Below, piece after piece: positions 16,750-28,598 of a stretch of 64,000 nucleotides of DNA; within the stretch, counting starts at the first letter, position 1; each line of letters opens with the position of its first letter. The stretch comes from Flavobacterium succinicans (lineage in GTDB: Bacteria > Bacteroidota > Bacteroidia > Flavobacteriales > Flavobacteriaceae): positions 310,001 through 374,000 of the forward strand of contig NZ_JMTM01000017.1 in NCBI RefSeq assembly GCF_001662485.1, in the 5' to 3' direction. The position numbers were made by a program, and so were the translations under genes. A model generated the notes under the pieces. That model was not told where the DNA came from. It was given only the letters and a program-made list of their open reading frames with translations, and did no database searches.

Positions 16750-16792
16750 AAAATCGATTTTTAGTTATAAATTATAACTAAAAATCGATTTT
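16750..16792. promoter_or_regulatory. 43-bp palindrome upstream of asnB
   Basis: Arms 16750-16770 and 16772-16792 are perfectly complementary over 21 bp around a single A. Each arm contains the 12-bp palindrome AAAATCGATTTT, so the site can be read as two copies of that box separated by TAGTTATAAATTATAACTA. It ends 74 bp before the asnB start. Symmetric half-boxes at this distance suggest an operator for a dimeric or tetrameric regulator; no regulator gene is adjacent. Confidence 0.55.
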
Positions 16793-16865
16793 GTGTTTTC
16801 TGTTTATATCTGTTGTAGCATCTTTGCTTCATCAAATTAAATAATCAGAATAAAAAAATATAGCT

Positions 16866-18542
16866 ATGTGCGGAATTGTATGTGCCTTTGACTTAAAACA
16901 GAAATCAGAAACCCTAAGACCTCAAGTCTTAGAAATGTCTAAAATTATCCGCCACCGTGGACCAGATTGGAGTGGAATCTTTAGTAATGAAAAAGCGATT
17001 TTGTCTCACGAACGTTTGGCCATTGTAGATCCAGCTTCAGGGAAACAACCCTTGTTAAGCGAAGATGGCAATTTGATTTTGGCTGCCAATGGCGAAATTT
17101 ATAACCACCGCGATTTACGCAAACAATTTGAAGGTAAATATCAGTTTAAAACCGAAAGTGACTGCGAAGTAATTTTGGCTTTATACAAAGAAAAAGGAGT
17201 TGATTTTATTGACGAAATGAATGGAATCTTCGGATTTGCTATTTATGATGTTGAAAAAGATGAATATTTCGTGGCTCGTGATCATATGGGAATTATTCCT
17301 TTATATATAGGATGGGATCAACACGGTACTTTTTATGTAGCTTCTGAATTGAAAGCATTAGAAGGCTATTGTACCAAAATTGAGTTGTTTCCTCCAGGAC
17401 ATTATTTGTCAAGTAGAGATGGTGAGTTTGTACAATGGTACAAAAGAGATTGGACGGACTATGAAGCTGTAAAAGACAATGAAACCAGTATTCCTGCAAT
17501 CAAAGAAGCTTTAGAAGCTGCGGTTCACAGACAATTAATGAGTGATGTGCCTTATGGAGTGTTGCTTTCAGGAGGTTTGGATTCGTCAATTACTTCGGCT
17601 GTAGCTAAAAAATACGCTCAAAAACGTATTGAGTCAGACGATCAAGTAGATGCTTGGTACCCACAATTGCACTCGTTTTCTGTAGGATTAGAAGGTTCGC
17701 CAGATTTGGCCGCTGCTCAAAAAGTAGCAGAACATATCGGAACGATTCACCACGAAATTAAATTTACCATTCAAGAAGGATTAGATGCCGTTCGTGATGT
17801 GATTTACAACCTAGAAACCTATGATGTTACTACTGTAAGAGCATCAACTCCTATGTGGTTAATGGCGAGAGTTATTAAATCAATGGGAATCAAAATGGTA
17901 TTGTCTGGTGAAGGTGCCGATGAGTTATTTGGAGGTTATTTGTATTTCCATAAAGCGCCGAATGCAAGAGAATTTCACGAAGAGAATGTTCGTAAATTAG
18001 GTAAACTGCATATGTACGATTGTTTGAGAGCGAACAAAAGCTTAGCCGCTTGGGGAATTGAAGGACGTGTGCCATTTTTGGACAAAGAATTTATGGATGT
18101 AGCTATGCGTATCAATCCTCAAGATAAAATGATCAACAAAGAGCATCCAATGGAGAAATGGGTGGTTCGTAAAGCCTTTGAGGATATGTTGCCTGAAAGT
18201 GTAGCTTGGAGACAAAAAGAACAATTTAGTGATGGAGTGGGTTACAGTTGGATCGATACTTTGAAAGCAGTTGTAGCTGTTGAAGTAACCGATGAACAAT
18301 TGGCGAATGCCAAATACAAATTCCCGTTGCAAACACCAACATCAAAAGAGGAGTATTACTACCGTTCTATTTTTGCAGAACATTTTCCAAGCGATGCAGC
18401 GGCTTTGTGTGTTCCTCAAGAAGCTAGTGTGGCTTGTAGTACCAAAATCGCTTTAGAATGGGACGAAGCATTTAAAAATTTAAACGATCCATCAGGTAGA
18501 GCCGTGGCCAATGTACACGATGATGCCTATGTAAAAGCATAA
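16866..18542 (+). CDS. asnB: Asparagine synthetase B (glutamine-hydrolysing)
   Basis: 558 residues, normal for class II AsnB. MCGIVCAFD exposes the catalytic Cys2 after Met removal. The glutaminase domain (about 1-200) has RHRGPDWSG and AANGEIYNHRDL. The synthetase domain has the pyrophosphate loop YGVLLSGGLDSSITSAVA (SGGxDSS), then LSGEGADELFGGYLYFHKAP. It makes asparagine from aspartate, glutamine and ATP in the cytosol. Monocistronic, with a rho-independent terminator at 18579 and a large palindrome upstream that may control it. Confidence 0.96.
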   Translation: MCGIVCAFDLKQKSETLRPQVLEMSKIIRHRGPDWSGIFSNEKAILSHERLAIVDPASGKQPLLSEDGNLILAANGEIYNHRDLRKQFEGKYQFKTESDCEVILALYKEKGVDFIDEMNGIFGFAIYDVEKDEYFVARDHMGIIPLYIGWDQHGTFYVASELKALEGYCTKIELFPPGHYLSSRDGEFVQWYKRDWTDYEAVKDNETSIPAIKEALEAAVHRQLMSDVPYGVLLSGGLDSSITSAVAKKYAQKRIESDDQVDAWYPQLHSFSVGLEGSPDLAAAQKVAEHIGTIHHEIKFTIQEGLDAVRDVIYNLETYDVTTVRASTPMWLMARVIKSMGIKMVLSGEGADELFGGYLYFHKAPNAREFHEENVRKLGKLHMYDCLRANKSLAAWGIEGRVPFLDKEFMDVAMRINPQDKMINKEHPMEKWVVRKAFEDMLPESVAWRQKEQFSDGVGYSWIDTLKAVVAVEVTDEQLANAKYKFPLQTPTSKEEYYYRSIFAEHFPSDAAALCVPQEASVACSTKIALEWDEAFKNLNDPSGRAVANVHDDAYVKA

Positions 18543-18578
18543 TTTATTATTTGAATTAGATTATTAGTTGTACTGTTG

Positions 18579-18608
18579 AAAACACGCTCTTTTTAGGGCG
18601 TGTTTTTT
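18579..18608 (+). terminator. asnB terminator
   Basis: AAAACACGC (18579-18587) pairs with GCGTGTTTT (18598-18606), loop of 10 bases, followed by a run of T. It lies 37 bp after the asnB stop. Confidence 0.85.
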
Positions 18609-18661
18609 TTGTTGGGATATAAACCATAAATGTTGATAACTTAAGCGCTTAAAAAGGCTTT

Positions 18662-18696
18662 TTTGACCTAAATTCCTTTCGGCTTTTGTATATTTG
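18662..18696 (+). promoter_or_regulatory. gyrB promoter (-7 box TATATTTG)
   Basis: TATATTTG at 18689-18696 matches TAnnTTTG exactly. A TTTG at 18662-18665 stands 23 bp upstream, a little farther than usual. The gyrB start is 38 bp downstream. Confidence 0.6.
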
Positions 18697-18728
18697 CGTG
18701 TTATACAAAAAATACATTTTTAGAATAA

Positions 18729-20678
<1,950 letters not shown>

Positions 20679-20732
20679 ATTAGGGGATTGATTATAAGAA
20701 TCAATTTTACATATAAACAAAATTAGAAAAAA

Positions 20733-21668
20733 ATGAAAGTTACCATTGTAGGAGCAGGAAATGTTGGAGCAACCTGCGCAGATGTAATTGCTTATAGAGG
20801 AATTGCAAGTGAAGTAGTTTTATTAGATATTAGAGAAGGTTTTGCCGAAGGAAAGGCAATGGATATTTCTCAATGTGCTACTAATACTGGTTTTAATACC
20901 AAAGTTTCAGGAAGTACTAATGATTACGCCAAAACAGCTAACAGTGATGTTGTAGTGATTACTTCAGGCATTCCAAGAAAACCTGGAATGACAAGAGAAG
21001 AGTTAATCGGTATCAACGCTGGAATTGTGAAATCTGTAGCTGAAAATGTTTTAGCTCATTCGCCTAATTGTATTGTTGTAGTGGTTTCAAATCCAATGGA
21101 TACGATGACCTATTTAGCATTAAAAGCAACAGGTTTGCCAAAAAATAGAATCATAGGAATGGGAGGTGCTTTAGATAGTTCACGTTTTAGATATTATTTG
21201 TCAAAAGCGTTAGATGTGCCTTCAAATGATATCTCAGCAATGGTTATCGGAGGTCATGGAGATACAACTATGATTCCATTAACCCGTTTGGCATCTTATA
21301 ACGGTATTCCTGTTTCTCAATTTGCTTCTCAAGAAGTATTGGATAAAGTGGCTGCAGATACTATGGTGGGTGGAGCTACTTTAACAGGATTATTAGGTAC
21401 ATCAGCTTGGTATGCGCCAGGAGCTTCTGTAGCTTACTTAGTGGATAGTATTTTGAATGATCAAAAGAAAATGATTGCTTGCTCTGTTTTCTTAGAAGGA
21501 GAATACGGTCAAAACGATATTTGCATCGGTGTGCCATGTATTATTGGTAAAAATGGGGTAGAGGAAATTATCGATATCAACTTGAATGAATCAGAAAAGG
21601 CAGCATTTGCTAAAAGTGCAGAAGCAGTTAGAGGAATGAATGCTGATTTGAAATCGGTGTTAGCATAA
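20733..21668 (+). CDS. mdh: Malate dehydrogenase (NAD-dependent, LDH-like type)
   Basis: 311 residues. The NAD Rossmann motif is TIVGAGNVGATCA with the NAD-selective acidic residue in VVLLDI. The substrate loop SGIPRKPGMTREEL has the two malate-binding arginines, VVSNPMDTMTYLA follows, and IGGHGDTTMIP holds the catalytic histidine. The arginine in the mobile loop (not Gln) supports malate over lactate. It interconverts malate and oxaloacetate in the TCA cycle. A terminator lies 17 bp after its stop. Confidence 0.95.
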   Translation: MKVTIVGAGNVGATCADVIAYRGIASEVVLLDIREGFAEGKAMDISQCATNTGFNTKVSGSTNDYAKTANSDVVVITSGIPRKPGMTREELIGINAGIVKSVAENVLAHSPNCIVVVVSNPMDTMTYLALKATGLPKNRIIGMGGALDSSRFRYYLSKALDVPSNDISAMVIGGHGDTTMIPLTRLASYNGIPVSQFASQEVLDKVAADTMVGGATLTGLLGTSAWYAPGASVAYLVDSILNDQKKMIACSVFLEGEYGQNDICIGVPCIIGKNGVEEIIDINLNESEKAAFAKSAEAVRGMNADLKSVLA

Positions 21669-21684
21669 CGTTTTATGTAATATG

Positions 21685-21716
21685 AAAAAAAACTGCGCTT
21701 TTGCAGTTTTTTTTTT
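21685..21716 (+). terminator. mdh terminator
   Basis: AAAAACTGC pairs with GCAGTTTTT around a GCTTTT loop and continues into a run of T to about 21716; it lies directly after the mdh stop. Confidence 0.85.
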
Positions 21717-21736
21717 GAGATTAATTAATAAAAAAA

Positions 21737-21767
21737 TTGGTTAATCTTTTCGTTAATGATATATTTG
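21737..21767 (+). promoter_or_regulatory. secDF promoter (TTG-N20-TATATTTG) with a leader of about 115 nt
   Basis: TTG at 21737-21739 and TATATTTG at 21760-21767 are spaced by 20 bp. Transcription would start near 21775, leaving an AT-rich untranslated leader of about 115 nt before secDF. The leader holds one possible 17-codon frame (21824-21877), which lacks any convincing ribosome-binding or arrest feature. Confidence 0.65.
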
Positions 21768-21893
21768 CTCGGTTTAAAAAAAATGATATAATGCAAGATT
21801 GATTTTTTTGTTTTAAAAAAACGATGTCAATGCTTATTTTATTGAGGTTTAAAACAAAAAGAGTAATTAAAAAATAATTAATTTTTAGTAATA

Positions 21894-24872
21894 ATGCAGA
21901 ATAAAGGACTTATTAAATTTTTCGCAATTCTATTTGCATTGGTAAGTATTTACCAACTTTCTTTCACGTTTGTATCGGATAAGATTCAAAGTGATGCTAA
22001 ATCTTTCGCTGGTGGAAACACTGAAAAAGAAGTAAAATATTTAGATTCCATAGGGAAAGAAAAAGTGTTTAATCTAGGGTTTACTGATTTTACCTACAAT
22101 GAGGTTAAAGACAAACAAATTAATAAAGGTCTTGACTTAGAAGGTGGAATCAACGTAATTCTTCAAATTTCTGTTAAAGACATTTTGAAAGGATTATCTA
22201 ATAATTCAAAAAATCCTGTTTTCAACAAGTCCTTAGCTGATGCTACTACTAATCAAAAAGGAAATCAAACCTATTTAGATGCTTTTTTTGAAGCTTTTGA
22301 AGCTAATGCCAATGGGACTACAAAGTTAGCCTCTCCTGAAATTTTTGCAAACAGAAGCTTGCAAGGTGATGGTGGTGTTGATTTTCAAATGACCGATGCT
22401 CAAGTGCAAAAAGTTATTAAAAGAAAAGTTGACGAATCTGTTGAAAGTGCTTTTGGTGTTTTAAGAGAGCGTATCGATAAATTTGGAGTGACTCAACCTA
22501 ACATTCAAAAAATTGGTGAAACAGGAAGAATTCTTGTAGAATTACCTGGAGCAAAAGATGTTGATAGAATCAAAAGATTATTACAAGGGAAAGCAGAATT
22601 ACAATTCTGGGAAACTTATAAAATTGAAGAAATTGGTAATTTCTTAGTAGCTGCAAATGATGTTTTGAAGAAAACGGAAGTAGCTAAAATAGAAACTAAA
22701 AAAGTAGCAAAAGATACTTTGAGTGCTTTGTTGACTGACGAAAAAGATTCAACTGCTACAAAAGCAGGGAAAAATCCTTTATTCGATAAAATTATTGCTC
22801 AAGGTGGTGGACCAGTATTAGGAATGTTTTCTCCTAAAGATACAGCTATTGTTAATGGGTACTTAAAAAGACCTGATGTAAAAAACTTATTAGCAGGGGA
22901 GCAACGTTACGCTAAATTTGTTTGGGGTAAACCAACAACTATTCAAGATGCTAAAGCAAAAGATAAAAAAATAGATGCAGTAGAATTATATGCTTTAAAA
23001 GGAAATAGAAATGATGCGCCTTCAATGGCAGGTGGTGTGGTAACAGATGCAACTGACACATTTGACCAAATGGGTAAACCAGCGGTTTCTATGCAAATGA
23101 ATAGCAAAGGTGCTAAAGAATGGGAAGAATTAACAGGAAGAGCTTATACTTCAAAAGGATACATTGCTATCGTTTTAGATAACGTGGTGTATTCAGCTCC
23201 AGGTGTTTCAAGTGGTCCAATTGCTGGTGGTAGATCAGAAATCTCTGGAAACTTTGATATTACTGAAACTAAAGATTTAGCTAACGTATTAAGAGCTGGT
23301 AAATTACCTGCAGCTGCTGATATCGTTCAATCTGAAGTGGTAGGGCCATCTTTAGGTCAAGAAGCAATCGATAACGGTACTACTTCTGCTCTTGTTGGAT
23401 TATTATTAGTATCTCTTTGGATGATGGTGTATTACGGTAAAGCAGGTTGGTATGCTAACTTAGCTTTGGCGGTAAACTTATTGTTCTTGTTTGGAATTTT
23501 AGCAAGTTTAGGTGCTGTATTGACGTTGCCTGGTATTGCTGGTATCGTATTAACAATGGGTACGGCAGTAGATGCCAACATTATTATTTATGAAAGAGCG
23601 AAAGAAGAATTACGTGCAGGAAAAACTTTAAATGAGGCTGTTATTGCTTCTTATAGTTGGAAAGGTGCTATGCGTTCTATAGTTGATGCCAACGTAACTC
23701 ACATTTTGACTGGTGCGGTATTGTTTATATTTGGATCAGGACCAATTAAAGGTTTTGCAACAACATTGTTAATTGGTATTGTAACGTCTTTATTTACTTC
23801 AATCTTTATTGCTAGAATTTTTATCGATAGAAACATTGCTGGTAAAAATGACTTGTCATTCGTTACTAATTTCTCTAAAAACTTCTTTACTAATTTCTAC
23901 TTTAATTTCTTAGGAATTAAAAAATGGTCTTATGTATTCTCAGCTATAGTTACTGTAGTATCTATTGTTTCAATTGCTACTAATGGTTTTGATCAAGGAG
24001 TTGATTTTGTTGGAGGAAGAACGTTTCAAGTACGTTTTGAGAAACCTGTAAAAGCAGAAGAAGTTAAAGAAGAATTAACTAAAGTTTTTGGTAGTGCTGA
24101 AGCAAAAGTTTTTGGTAATGACAATCAATTAAAAATTACAACTAAATACAAAGTTCAAGAACACGGAAGCGAAGCCGATGAAGAAGTGAACAAATTATTA
24201 TATGAAAGCTTAAAGAAACATTTTTCTGCTGATGTTACTTATGAGAAATTTGTAAATGCTTATGATGGTAAGAAAGTTGGGGTTGTTATGGCTTCAAAAG
24301 TTGGACCAACTGTTGCTGAAGATATTAAAACGAATGCTTATTGGGCAGTTTTAGGTGCAATGCTTATTGTTGGATTGTATTTGGTAATCAGTTTCAGAAA
24401 ATGGCAGTATAGTTTAGGTGCTCTTGCTGCGGTAGCGCATGACGTTATCTTTGTATTGGGAATCTATTCATTATGCTACAAATTCATGCCATTCGGAATG
24501 GAAATTGACCAGCATTTTATCGCAGCAATCCTTACCGTAATTGGTTATTCTATGAATGATACTGTAATTGTATTTGATAGAGTTCGTGAATTCTTAGATG
24601 GTAAAACAAAAGGTAATTTTGCTGAAATCGTAAATAATTCTATCAACTCTACAATGTCAAGAACAATCAATACTTCATTAACTATGATCGCAGTATTGTT
24701 AATTATGTTCATCTTTGGAGGAGAATCCATTAGAGGATTTATCTTTGCTATGTTGATTGGTATTATAGTTGGAACGTATTCTTCACTATTTATCGCAACA
24801 CCAGTGTTAGTAGACACCATTTCAATTGCTGATAAAAAATTAATTGAAGAGAGACATAACGAAAATAAATAA
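21894..24872 (+). CDS. secDF: Protein translocase subunit SecDF (fused SecD-SecF)
   Basis: 992 residues; SecD (about 1-640) and SecF (about 650-992) are fused, as is usual in Bacteroidota. A first membrane span lies at 7-27, followed by a long periplasmic P1 region with LDLEGGINVILQI and the conserved FGVTQPNIQKIGE, then six spans per half. SecD carries LTMGTAVDANIIIYERAKEE and SecF carries VIGYSMNDTVIVFDRVREF, the transmembrane segments with the proton-relay Asp residues. SecDF uses the proton gradient to pull preproteins across the inner membrane on the periplasmic side. It has its own promoter and a strong terminator (24892). Confidence 0.96.
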   Translation: MQNKGLIKFFAILFALVSIYQLSFTFVSDKIQSDAKSFAGGNTEKEVKYLDSIGKEKVFNLGFTDFTYNEVKDKQINKGLDLEGGINVILQISVKDILKGLSNNSKNPVFNKSLADATTNQKGNQTYLDAFFEAFEANANGTTKLASPEIFANRSLQGDGGVDFQMTDAQVQKVIKRKVDESVESAFGVLRERIDKFGVTQPNIQKIGETGRILVELPGAKDVDRIKRLLQGKAELQFWETYKIEEIGNFLVAANDVLKKTEVAKIETKKVAKDTLSALLTDEKDSTATKAGKNPLFDKIIAQGGGPVLGMFSPKDTAIVNGYLKRPDVKNLLAGEQRYAKFVWGKPTTIQDAKAKDKKIDAVELYALKGNRNDAPSMAGGVVTDATDTFDQMGKPAVSMQMNSKGAKEWEELTGRAYTSKGYIAIVLDNVVYSAPGVSSGPIAGGRSEISGNFDITETKDLANVLRAGKLPAAADIVQSEVVGPSLGQEAIDNGTTSALVGLLLVSLWMMVYYGKAGWYANLALAVNLLFLFGILASLGAVLTLPGIAGIVLTMGTAVDANIIIYERAKEELRAGKTLNEAVIASYSWKGAMRSIVDANVTHILTGAVLFIFGSGPIKGFATTLLIGIVTSLFTSIFIARIFIDRNIAGKNDLSFVTNFSKNFFTNFYFNFLGIKKWSYVFSAIVTVVSIVSIATNGFDQGVDFVGGRTFQVRFEKPVKAEEVKEELTKVFGSAEAKVFGNDNQLKITTKYKVQEHGSEADEEVNKLLYESLKKHFSADVTYEKFVNAYDGKKVGVVMASKVGPTVAEDIKTNAYWAVLGAMLIVGLYLVISFRKWQYSLGALAAVAHDVIFVLGIYSLCYKFMPFGMEIDQHFIAAILTVIGYSMNDTVIVFDRVREFLDGKTKGNFAEIVNNSINSTMSRTINTSLTMIAVLLIMFIFGGESIRGFIFAMLIGIIVGTYSSLFIATPVLVDTISIADKKLIEERHNENK

Positions 24873-24891
24873 GTTATAGTCTGTTGATAAC

Positions 24892-24924
24892 AAAGGGCGC
24901 ATTGTATGATGCGCCCTTTTTTTT
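24892..24924 (+). terminator. secDF terminator
   Basis: GGGCGCAT (24895-24902) pairs with ATGCGCCC (24909-24916), loop of 6 bases, followed by a T run. It starts 20 bp after the secDF stop. Confidence 0.9.
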
Positions 24925-24979
24925 GTTTATATATTTTAGGTTTTTAGTTGTGTTTGCTAAAATAGGAATTGTTGATGAA

Positions 24980-25076
24980 TTGCGTGAAGGATGGCAGTGG
25001 AGCTCTCCCGATTTTTCATCGGGAAGCGGGAACGTACAGCCCGACCCGGAATTTTTATGGAGGGGCACGCCCAAAA
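24980..25076 (+). repeat. Structured dispersed element, family 2, copy 1
   Basis: Conserved blocks are TTGCGTGA, GGATGGCAGTGGAGCTC, AGCGGGAACGTACAGCCCGA then CCCG, and AGGGGCACGCCCAAAA. The second and third blocks flank a hairpin of TCCCGAT (25005-25011) with ATCGGGA, and GCGTG near the 5' end can pair with CACGC near the 3' end to close the element. The other copy (40892-40786, minus strand) shares the blocks but has an unrelated hairpin. It fills the secDF to prolyl-oligopeptidase gap; an open frame across it is fortuitous. Confidence 0.75.
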
Positions 25077-25114
25077 ATAACTTTTGTTTTATATTTACTT
25101 TGAGGGTAATTTAT

Positions 25115-25122
25115 TAGATTTG
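25115..25122 (+). promoter_or_regulatory. Possible prolyl oligopeptidase promoter (-7 box TAGATTTG)
   Basis: TAGATTTG fits TAnnTTTG and lies 52 bp upstream of the start, just after the family 2 element. No -33 box at the right distance is visible, so this is tentative. Confidence 0.35.
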
Positions 25123-25174
25123 TTTTGAAGAATTTTTATAAAATTGTCTTCCATTTTAAATAAATTTCACATCT

Positions 25175-27280
25175 ATGAAAAAAGTAATTTTAAGTACTAT
25201 GATTGTTTCTTCTTCTTTGCTTTCGTTTGGGCAATCCACGATAAAGTATCCTGCCACTAAAAAGATAGACAAAGTAGATGTTTATTTTGGTAATTCTATT
25301 CCAGACCCTTTTAGATGGTTGGAAGATGACCGTTCAGCTGAAACGGCCGAATGGGTTAAAGAACAAAATAAAGTTACCTTTGATTATTTAGCAGCGATTC
25401 CATTTCGAAATACGATTAAAGCGCGCATGGAAAAACTTTGGAATTATGAGAAAGTTTCGGCGCCTTTTAAAGAAGGTGACTATACCTACTATTATAAAAA
25501 TAATGGATTGCAAAATCAATCTGTGTTGTATAGAAAAGATGCTAAAGGGACTGAAGAGGTATTTTTAGATCCCAATACTTTTTCTAAAGATGCCACAACT
25601 TCATTGGATGGGGTTAGTTTTTCTAAAGACGGTTCTTTAGTAGCTTATTCTATTTCAGAAGCGGGAAGTGATTGGAGGAAGGTTATTTTTATTGATGCTA
25701 AAACGAAACAGAGTATAGGAGAACCTTTAGTGGATGTAAAGTTTAGCGGTCTATCTTGGAAAGGGAATGAAGGGATTTTTTATTCTAGTTACGAAAAACC
25801 AGATGGAAGTGAATTTTCGGCTAAAACGGATCAACACCGTTTATTTTTTCATAAGCTTGGAACCAAACAGGCGGAAGATGCTGTGATTTTTGGTGATGAA
25901 GAAAAGCGTAGATATGTAGGTGGATATGTATCAGATGATAATCGTTATTTGTTTATTTCAGCTGCCAATTCTACTTCAGGGAATGAATTGTACATAAAAT
26001 ATTTATCTGTTCCAAATGGCCCTGTTCTTCCTATTCATACAGGATTTGAGTATGATGTTGACGTATTGGATAATGTAGGTAGTACGCTTTTAATAGTGAC
26101 CAATTTAAATGCGCCTAACAAAAGAATAGTTACAGTGGATGTTACGGATTTAAGTGTTAAAATCTGGAAAGATTTAATTCCAGAAACGGAGCAAGTTTTA
26201 AATCCATCTACGGGTTCAGGGTATATTTTTGCGAATTATATGAAAGATGCGGTTTCTGTAGTCAAACAATTTGATTATAAAGGAAATTTAATCCGTACCA
26301 TTGCCTTGCCCGGTGTTGGAACAGCTTCAGGTTTTAGTGGTAAATCCAAAGATAAAGAGTTGTATTTTTCATTTACTAACTATGTTACTCCGGGTACTAC
26401 TTATACCTTCTCTCCAGAAAGTGGTAAATCTTCGGTTTATGTTAAGCCTAAAGTTGATTTTGTTTCAGAAGATTATGAATCTAAACAAGTGTTTTATACT
26501 TCAAAAGACGGAACCAAAGTACCGATGATTATTACACATAAGAAAGGATTGCAATTAAATGGAAAGAATCCAACCATTTTGTATGGTTATGGTGGATTTA
26601 ATGTGAGTTTAACACCAAGTTTTAGTATTGCCAATGCGGTTTGGTTAGAAATGGGCGGAATTTATGCTGTTGCCAATATGCGTGGAGGCGGCGAATACGG
26701 TAAAAAATGGCACGACGCCGGAACCAAAATGCAAAAACAAAATGTATTTGATGATTTTATTGCAGCAGGTGAATATTTGATCGCTCAAAAATATACTTCT
26801 TCTGAATTTTTAGCAATTCGTGGTGGTTCTAACGGTGGTTTATTGGTTGGTGCTGTGATGACACAAAGGCCCGACTTGATGAAGGTTGCACTTCCTGCTG
26901 TTGGAGTTATGGATATGTTGCGTTATCATACGTTTACTGCTGGCGCGGGTTGGGCTTATGATTATGGTACAGCTGAAGATTCTAAAAAGATGTTTGATTA
27001 TTTAAAAGGCTATTCACCAGTTCATAATGTAAAATCAGGGGTAAAGTATCCTGCTACATTGGTAACCACTGGAGATCATGACGATAGAGTAGTGCCAGCC
27101 CATAGTTTTAAATTTGCAGCCGAATTGCAAGAAAAACAAAAAGGAAGTAATCCTGTTTTAATTCGAATTGAGACCAATGCTGGCCATGGTGCTGGAAAAC
27201 CCGTTTCTAAAACAATTGAAGAAGCTGCCGATATTCAGGCGTTTACTTTGTTCAATATGGGTTTTAAATCCATTAAATAA
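25175..27280 (+). CDS. Prolyl oligopeptidase family serine peptidase (S9A)
   Basis: 701 residues. A signal peptide ([20 protein letters not shown]) precedes the typical start [15 protein letters not shown] then DPFRWLED. Residues about 75-420 are the seven-bladed propeller; the C-terminal alpha/beta hydrolase has the nucleophile in [15 protein letters not shown], the acid in [15 protein letters not shown] and the histidine in NAGHGAGKP. The family cleaves after proline in short peptides. The signal peptide places it in the periplasm, probably for peptide nutrient processing. Monocistronic between its own promoter region and a bidirectional terminator. Confidence 0.94.
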   Translation: MKKVILSTMIVSSSLLSFGQSTIKYPATKKIDKVDVYFGNSIPDPFRWLEDDRSAETAEWVKEQNKVTFDYLAAIPFRNTIKARMEKLWNYEKVSAPFKEGDYTYYYKNNGLQNQSVLYRKDAKGTEEVFLDPNTFSKDATTSLDGVSFSKDGSLVAYSISEAGSDWRKVIFIDAKTKQSIGEPLVDVKFSGLSWKGNEGIFYSSYEKPDGSEFSAKTDQHRLFFHKLGTKQAEDAVIFGDEEKRRYVGGYVSDDNRYLFISAANSTSGNELYIKYLSVPNGPVLPIHTGFEYDVDVLDNVGSTLLIVTNLNAPNKRIVTVDVTDLSVKIWKDLIPETEQVLNPSTGSGYIFANYMKDAVSVVKQFDYKGNLIRTIALPGVGTASGFSGKSKDKELYFSFTNYVTPGTTYTFSPESGKSSVYVKPKVDFVSEDYESKQVFYTSKDGTKVPMIITHKKGLQLNGKNPTILYGYGGFNVSLTPSFSIANAVWLEMGGIYAVANMRGGGEYGKKWHDAGTKMQKQNVFDDFIAAGEYLIAQKYTSSEFLAIRGGSNGGLLVGAVMTQRPDLMKVALPAVGVMDMLRYHTFTAGAGWAYDYGTAEDSKKMFDYLKGYSPVHNVKSGVKYPATLVTTGDHDDRVVPAHSFKFAAELQEKQKGSNPVLIRIETNAGHGAGKPVSKTIEEAADIQAFTLFNMGFKSIK

Positions 27281-27300
27281 TATTTTTTTAGTATAAATCA

Positions 27301-27336
27301 AAAGGCTGTCCAAAAACTAAGGACAGCCTTTTTTTG
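27301..27336. terminator. Bidirectional terminator between prolyl oligopeptidase and lgt
   Basis: AAAGGCTGTCC (27301-27311) pairs with GGACAGCCTTT (27321-27331), followed by a T run on the plus strand. The convergent gene on the minus strand ends 8 bp away, so it can serve both. The stem core AAAGGCTGTC recurs in the icmF terminator at 59014. Confidence 0.85.
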
Positions 27337-27344
27337 TAAATATA

Positions 27345-28268
27345 CTAAGCTTCTTTTTGTGTTCTAAAAACAAAAAATAAACCAATAAGGATAAAAGGAA
27401 TACTCAACCATTGTCCGGTAGAAAGTATGTTGCCTAATTCATTTTCAAAACCGCCTTGACTTTCTTTTACCGACTCAACAATGATACGAACCGTAAATAA
27501 AAGTACTAAGAACAAACCAAACAAAAAGCCTGATTTCTTTCTTGCTTCTGTTTTCCAATACAAGAAAAACAAAATGGCAAAAACGAAGATGTAGCAAAAA
27601 GCTTCATACAGCTGTGTAGGATGTTTTGCGGGAACTTGCGCTAATAGATCAGCAAACTTTGGGTCGGTTGCAATCGCATTATATGCGTCATTTGGATTGG
27701 CGATTCCAGTAGCATTTACAGCATCTTTTGGACTAAACTGATCTCTCAAAAAACGAATCCCAAAAACAGAAGTTGTTTCTTTTCCAATAATTTCAGAATT
27801 AAAAAAATTACCTAATCTTACAAAAATAGCACCACTTGCTACAGGAATAACTACGCGATCCAAAATCCACAATTGTGGGCGTTTCAAGATGTTTTTACTG
27901 TAATAATACATAGCAATGATTATAGAAACAGCTGCGCCATGACTAGCTAATCCTTGAAAACCAGTAAACTCAAATTTTGGTTCAAAACGAAATGGTAGTA
28001 TAATTTCAAGCAAATGATTGCGATAATATTCCCAATCATAAAAAAAGACATGACCCAAACGAGCACCGAGCAAAGTAGCTAAAACAGTCCAAATAAAAAG
28101 CGAATCCAATTTCTCAATCGGTTCTCCTTCGCGTTCAAAAATATGTTTCATGATGTACCAACCCAATCCAAAAGCTACTACAAACATTAGGCTGTAATAT
28201 CGAATCATAAAAAAGCCTAAATCTAATCCTTCAGATGGATTCCAAACCAAGTTCAAAGCGTGTGTCAT
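27345..28268 (-). CDS. lgt: Phosphatidylglycerol--prolipoprotein diacylglyceryl transferase
   Basis: 307 residues with seven membrane spans. The N-terminal periplasmic-facing segment SLMFVVAFGLGWYIM, the ARLGHVFFYDWEYY motif, LASHGAAVSIIIAMYYYSK (the H-G motif with the essential histidine) and the Lgt signature GAIFVRLGNFFNSEIIGKE are all present; HPTQLYEAFCYI follows. It transfers diacylglycerol to the lipobox cysteine, the first step of lipoprotein maturation, and thus serves the several lipoproteins in this window. It carries an insertion of about 30 residues (DAVNATGIANPNDAYNAIA region) before HPTQLYE. yidD is 58 bp upstream on the same strand. Confidence 0.95.
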   Translation of the reverse strand: MTHALNLVWNPSEGLDLGFFMIRYYSLMFVVAFGLGWYIMKHIFEREGEPIEKLDSLFIWTVLATLLGARLGHVFFYDWEYYRNHLLEIILPFRFEPKFEFTGFQGLASHGAAVSIIIAMYYYSKNILKRPQLWILDRVVIPVASGAIFVRLGNFFNSEIIGKETTSVFGIRFLRDQFSPKDAVNATGIANPNDAYNAIATDPKFADLLAQVPAKHPTQLYEAFCYIFVFAILFFLYWKTEARKKSGFLFGLFLVLLFTVRIIVESVKESQGGFENELGNILSTGQWLSIPFILIGLFFVFRTQKEA

Positions 28269-28326
28269 GTGTAATTTTTTTGTAAATATAAACTTTAAAT
28301 GTAATCAAATTGAAAACGTTTAATTA

Positions 28327-28575
28327 CTATTTGTGTGAGCATTTTTTTTCAGGAACAGGGTCATAACCTTTTCCACCCCAAGGATGACAACTCAAAATCC
28401 GTTTCAATCCCAAATAACCACCAAACAAAAAACCGTGCTTTTGCAACGCTTCAATCATATAGCTCGAGCAAGTGGGTTCGTACCTGCAAGCGGCTGGTGT
28501 AAAAGGGGAGATGGCTCCTTGATAAAAGCGTACCAAAAGAATTAATGGGTAGGTAAAAATTTTATTTAACATCAT
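28327..28575 (-). CDS. yidD: Membrane protein insertion efficiency factor YidD
   Basis: 82 residues. [17 protein letters not shown] followed by [19 protein letters not shown] and [17 protein letters not shown] is the full YidD signature with its three cysteines. It is a small amphipathic protein at the inner membrane that aids YidC-dependent insertion. Here it is upstream of lgt on the same strand. Either of two adjacent ATG codons could be the start. Confidence 0.92.
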   Translation of the reverse strand: MMLNKIFTYPLILLVRFYQGAISPFTPAACRYEPTCSSYMIEALQKHGFLFGGYLGLKRILSCHPWGGKGYDPVPEKKCSHK

Positions 28576-28598
28576 CTTTTGTTAGTCAACTACTAATT

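Noticed and set aside
21824..21877. 17-codon frame in the secDF leader as a possible arrest peptide
   Set aside because: No ribosome-binding site or known arrest sequence and no hydrophobic export segment beyond a few Leu/Ile; it is likely chance in an AT-rich leader.
24884..25117. Open frame of 77 codons in the secDF to prolyl-oligopeptidase gap
   Set aside because: It runs across the secDF terminator and the family 2 element, which also occurs in a different frame and strand at 40786; no protein signal is kept.
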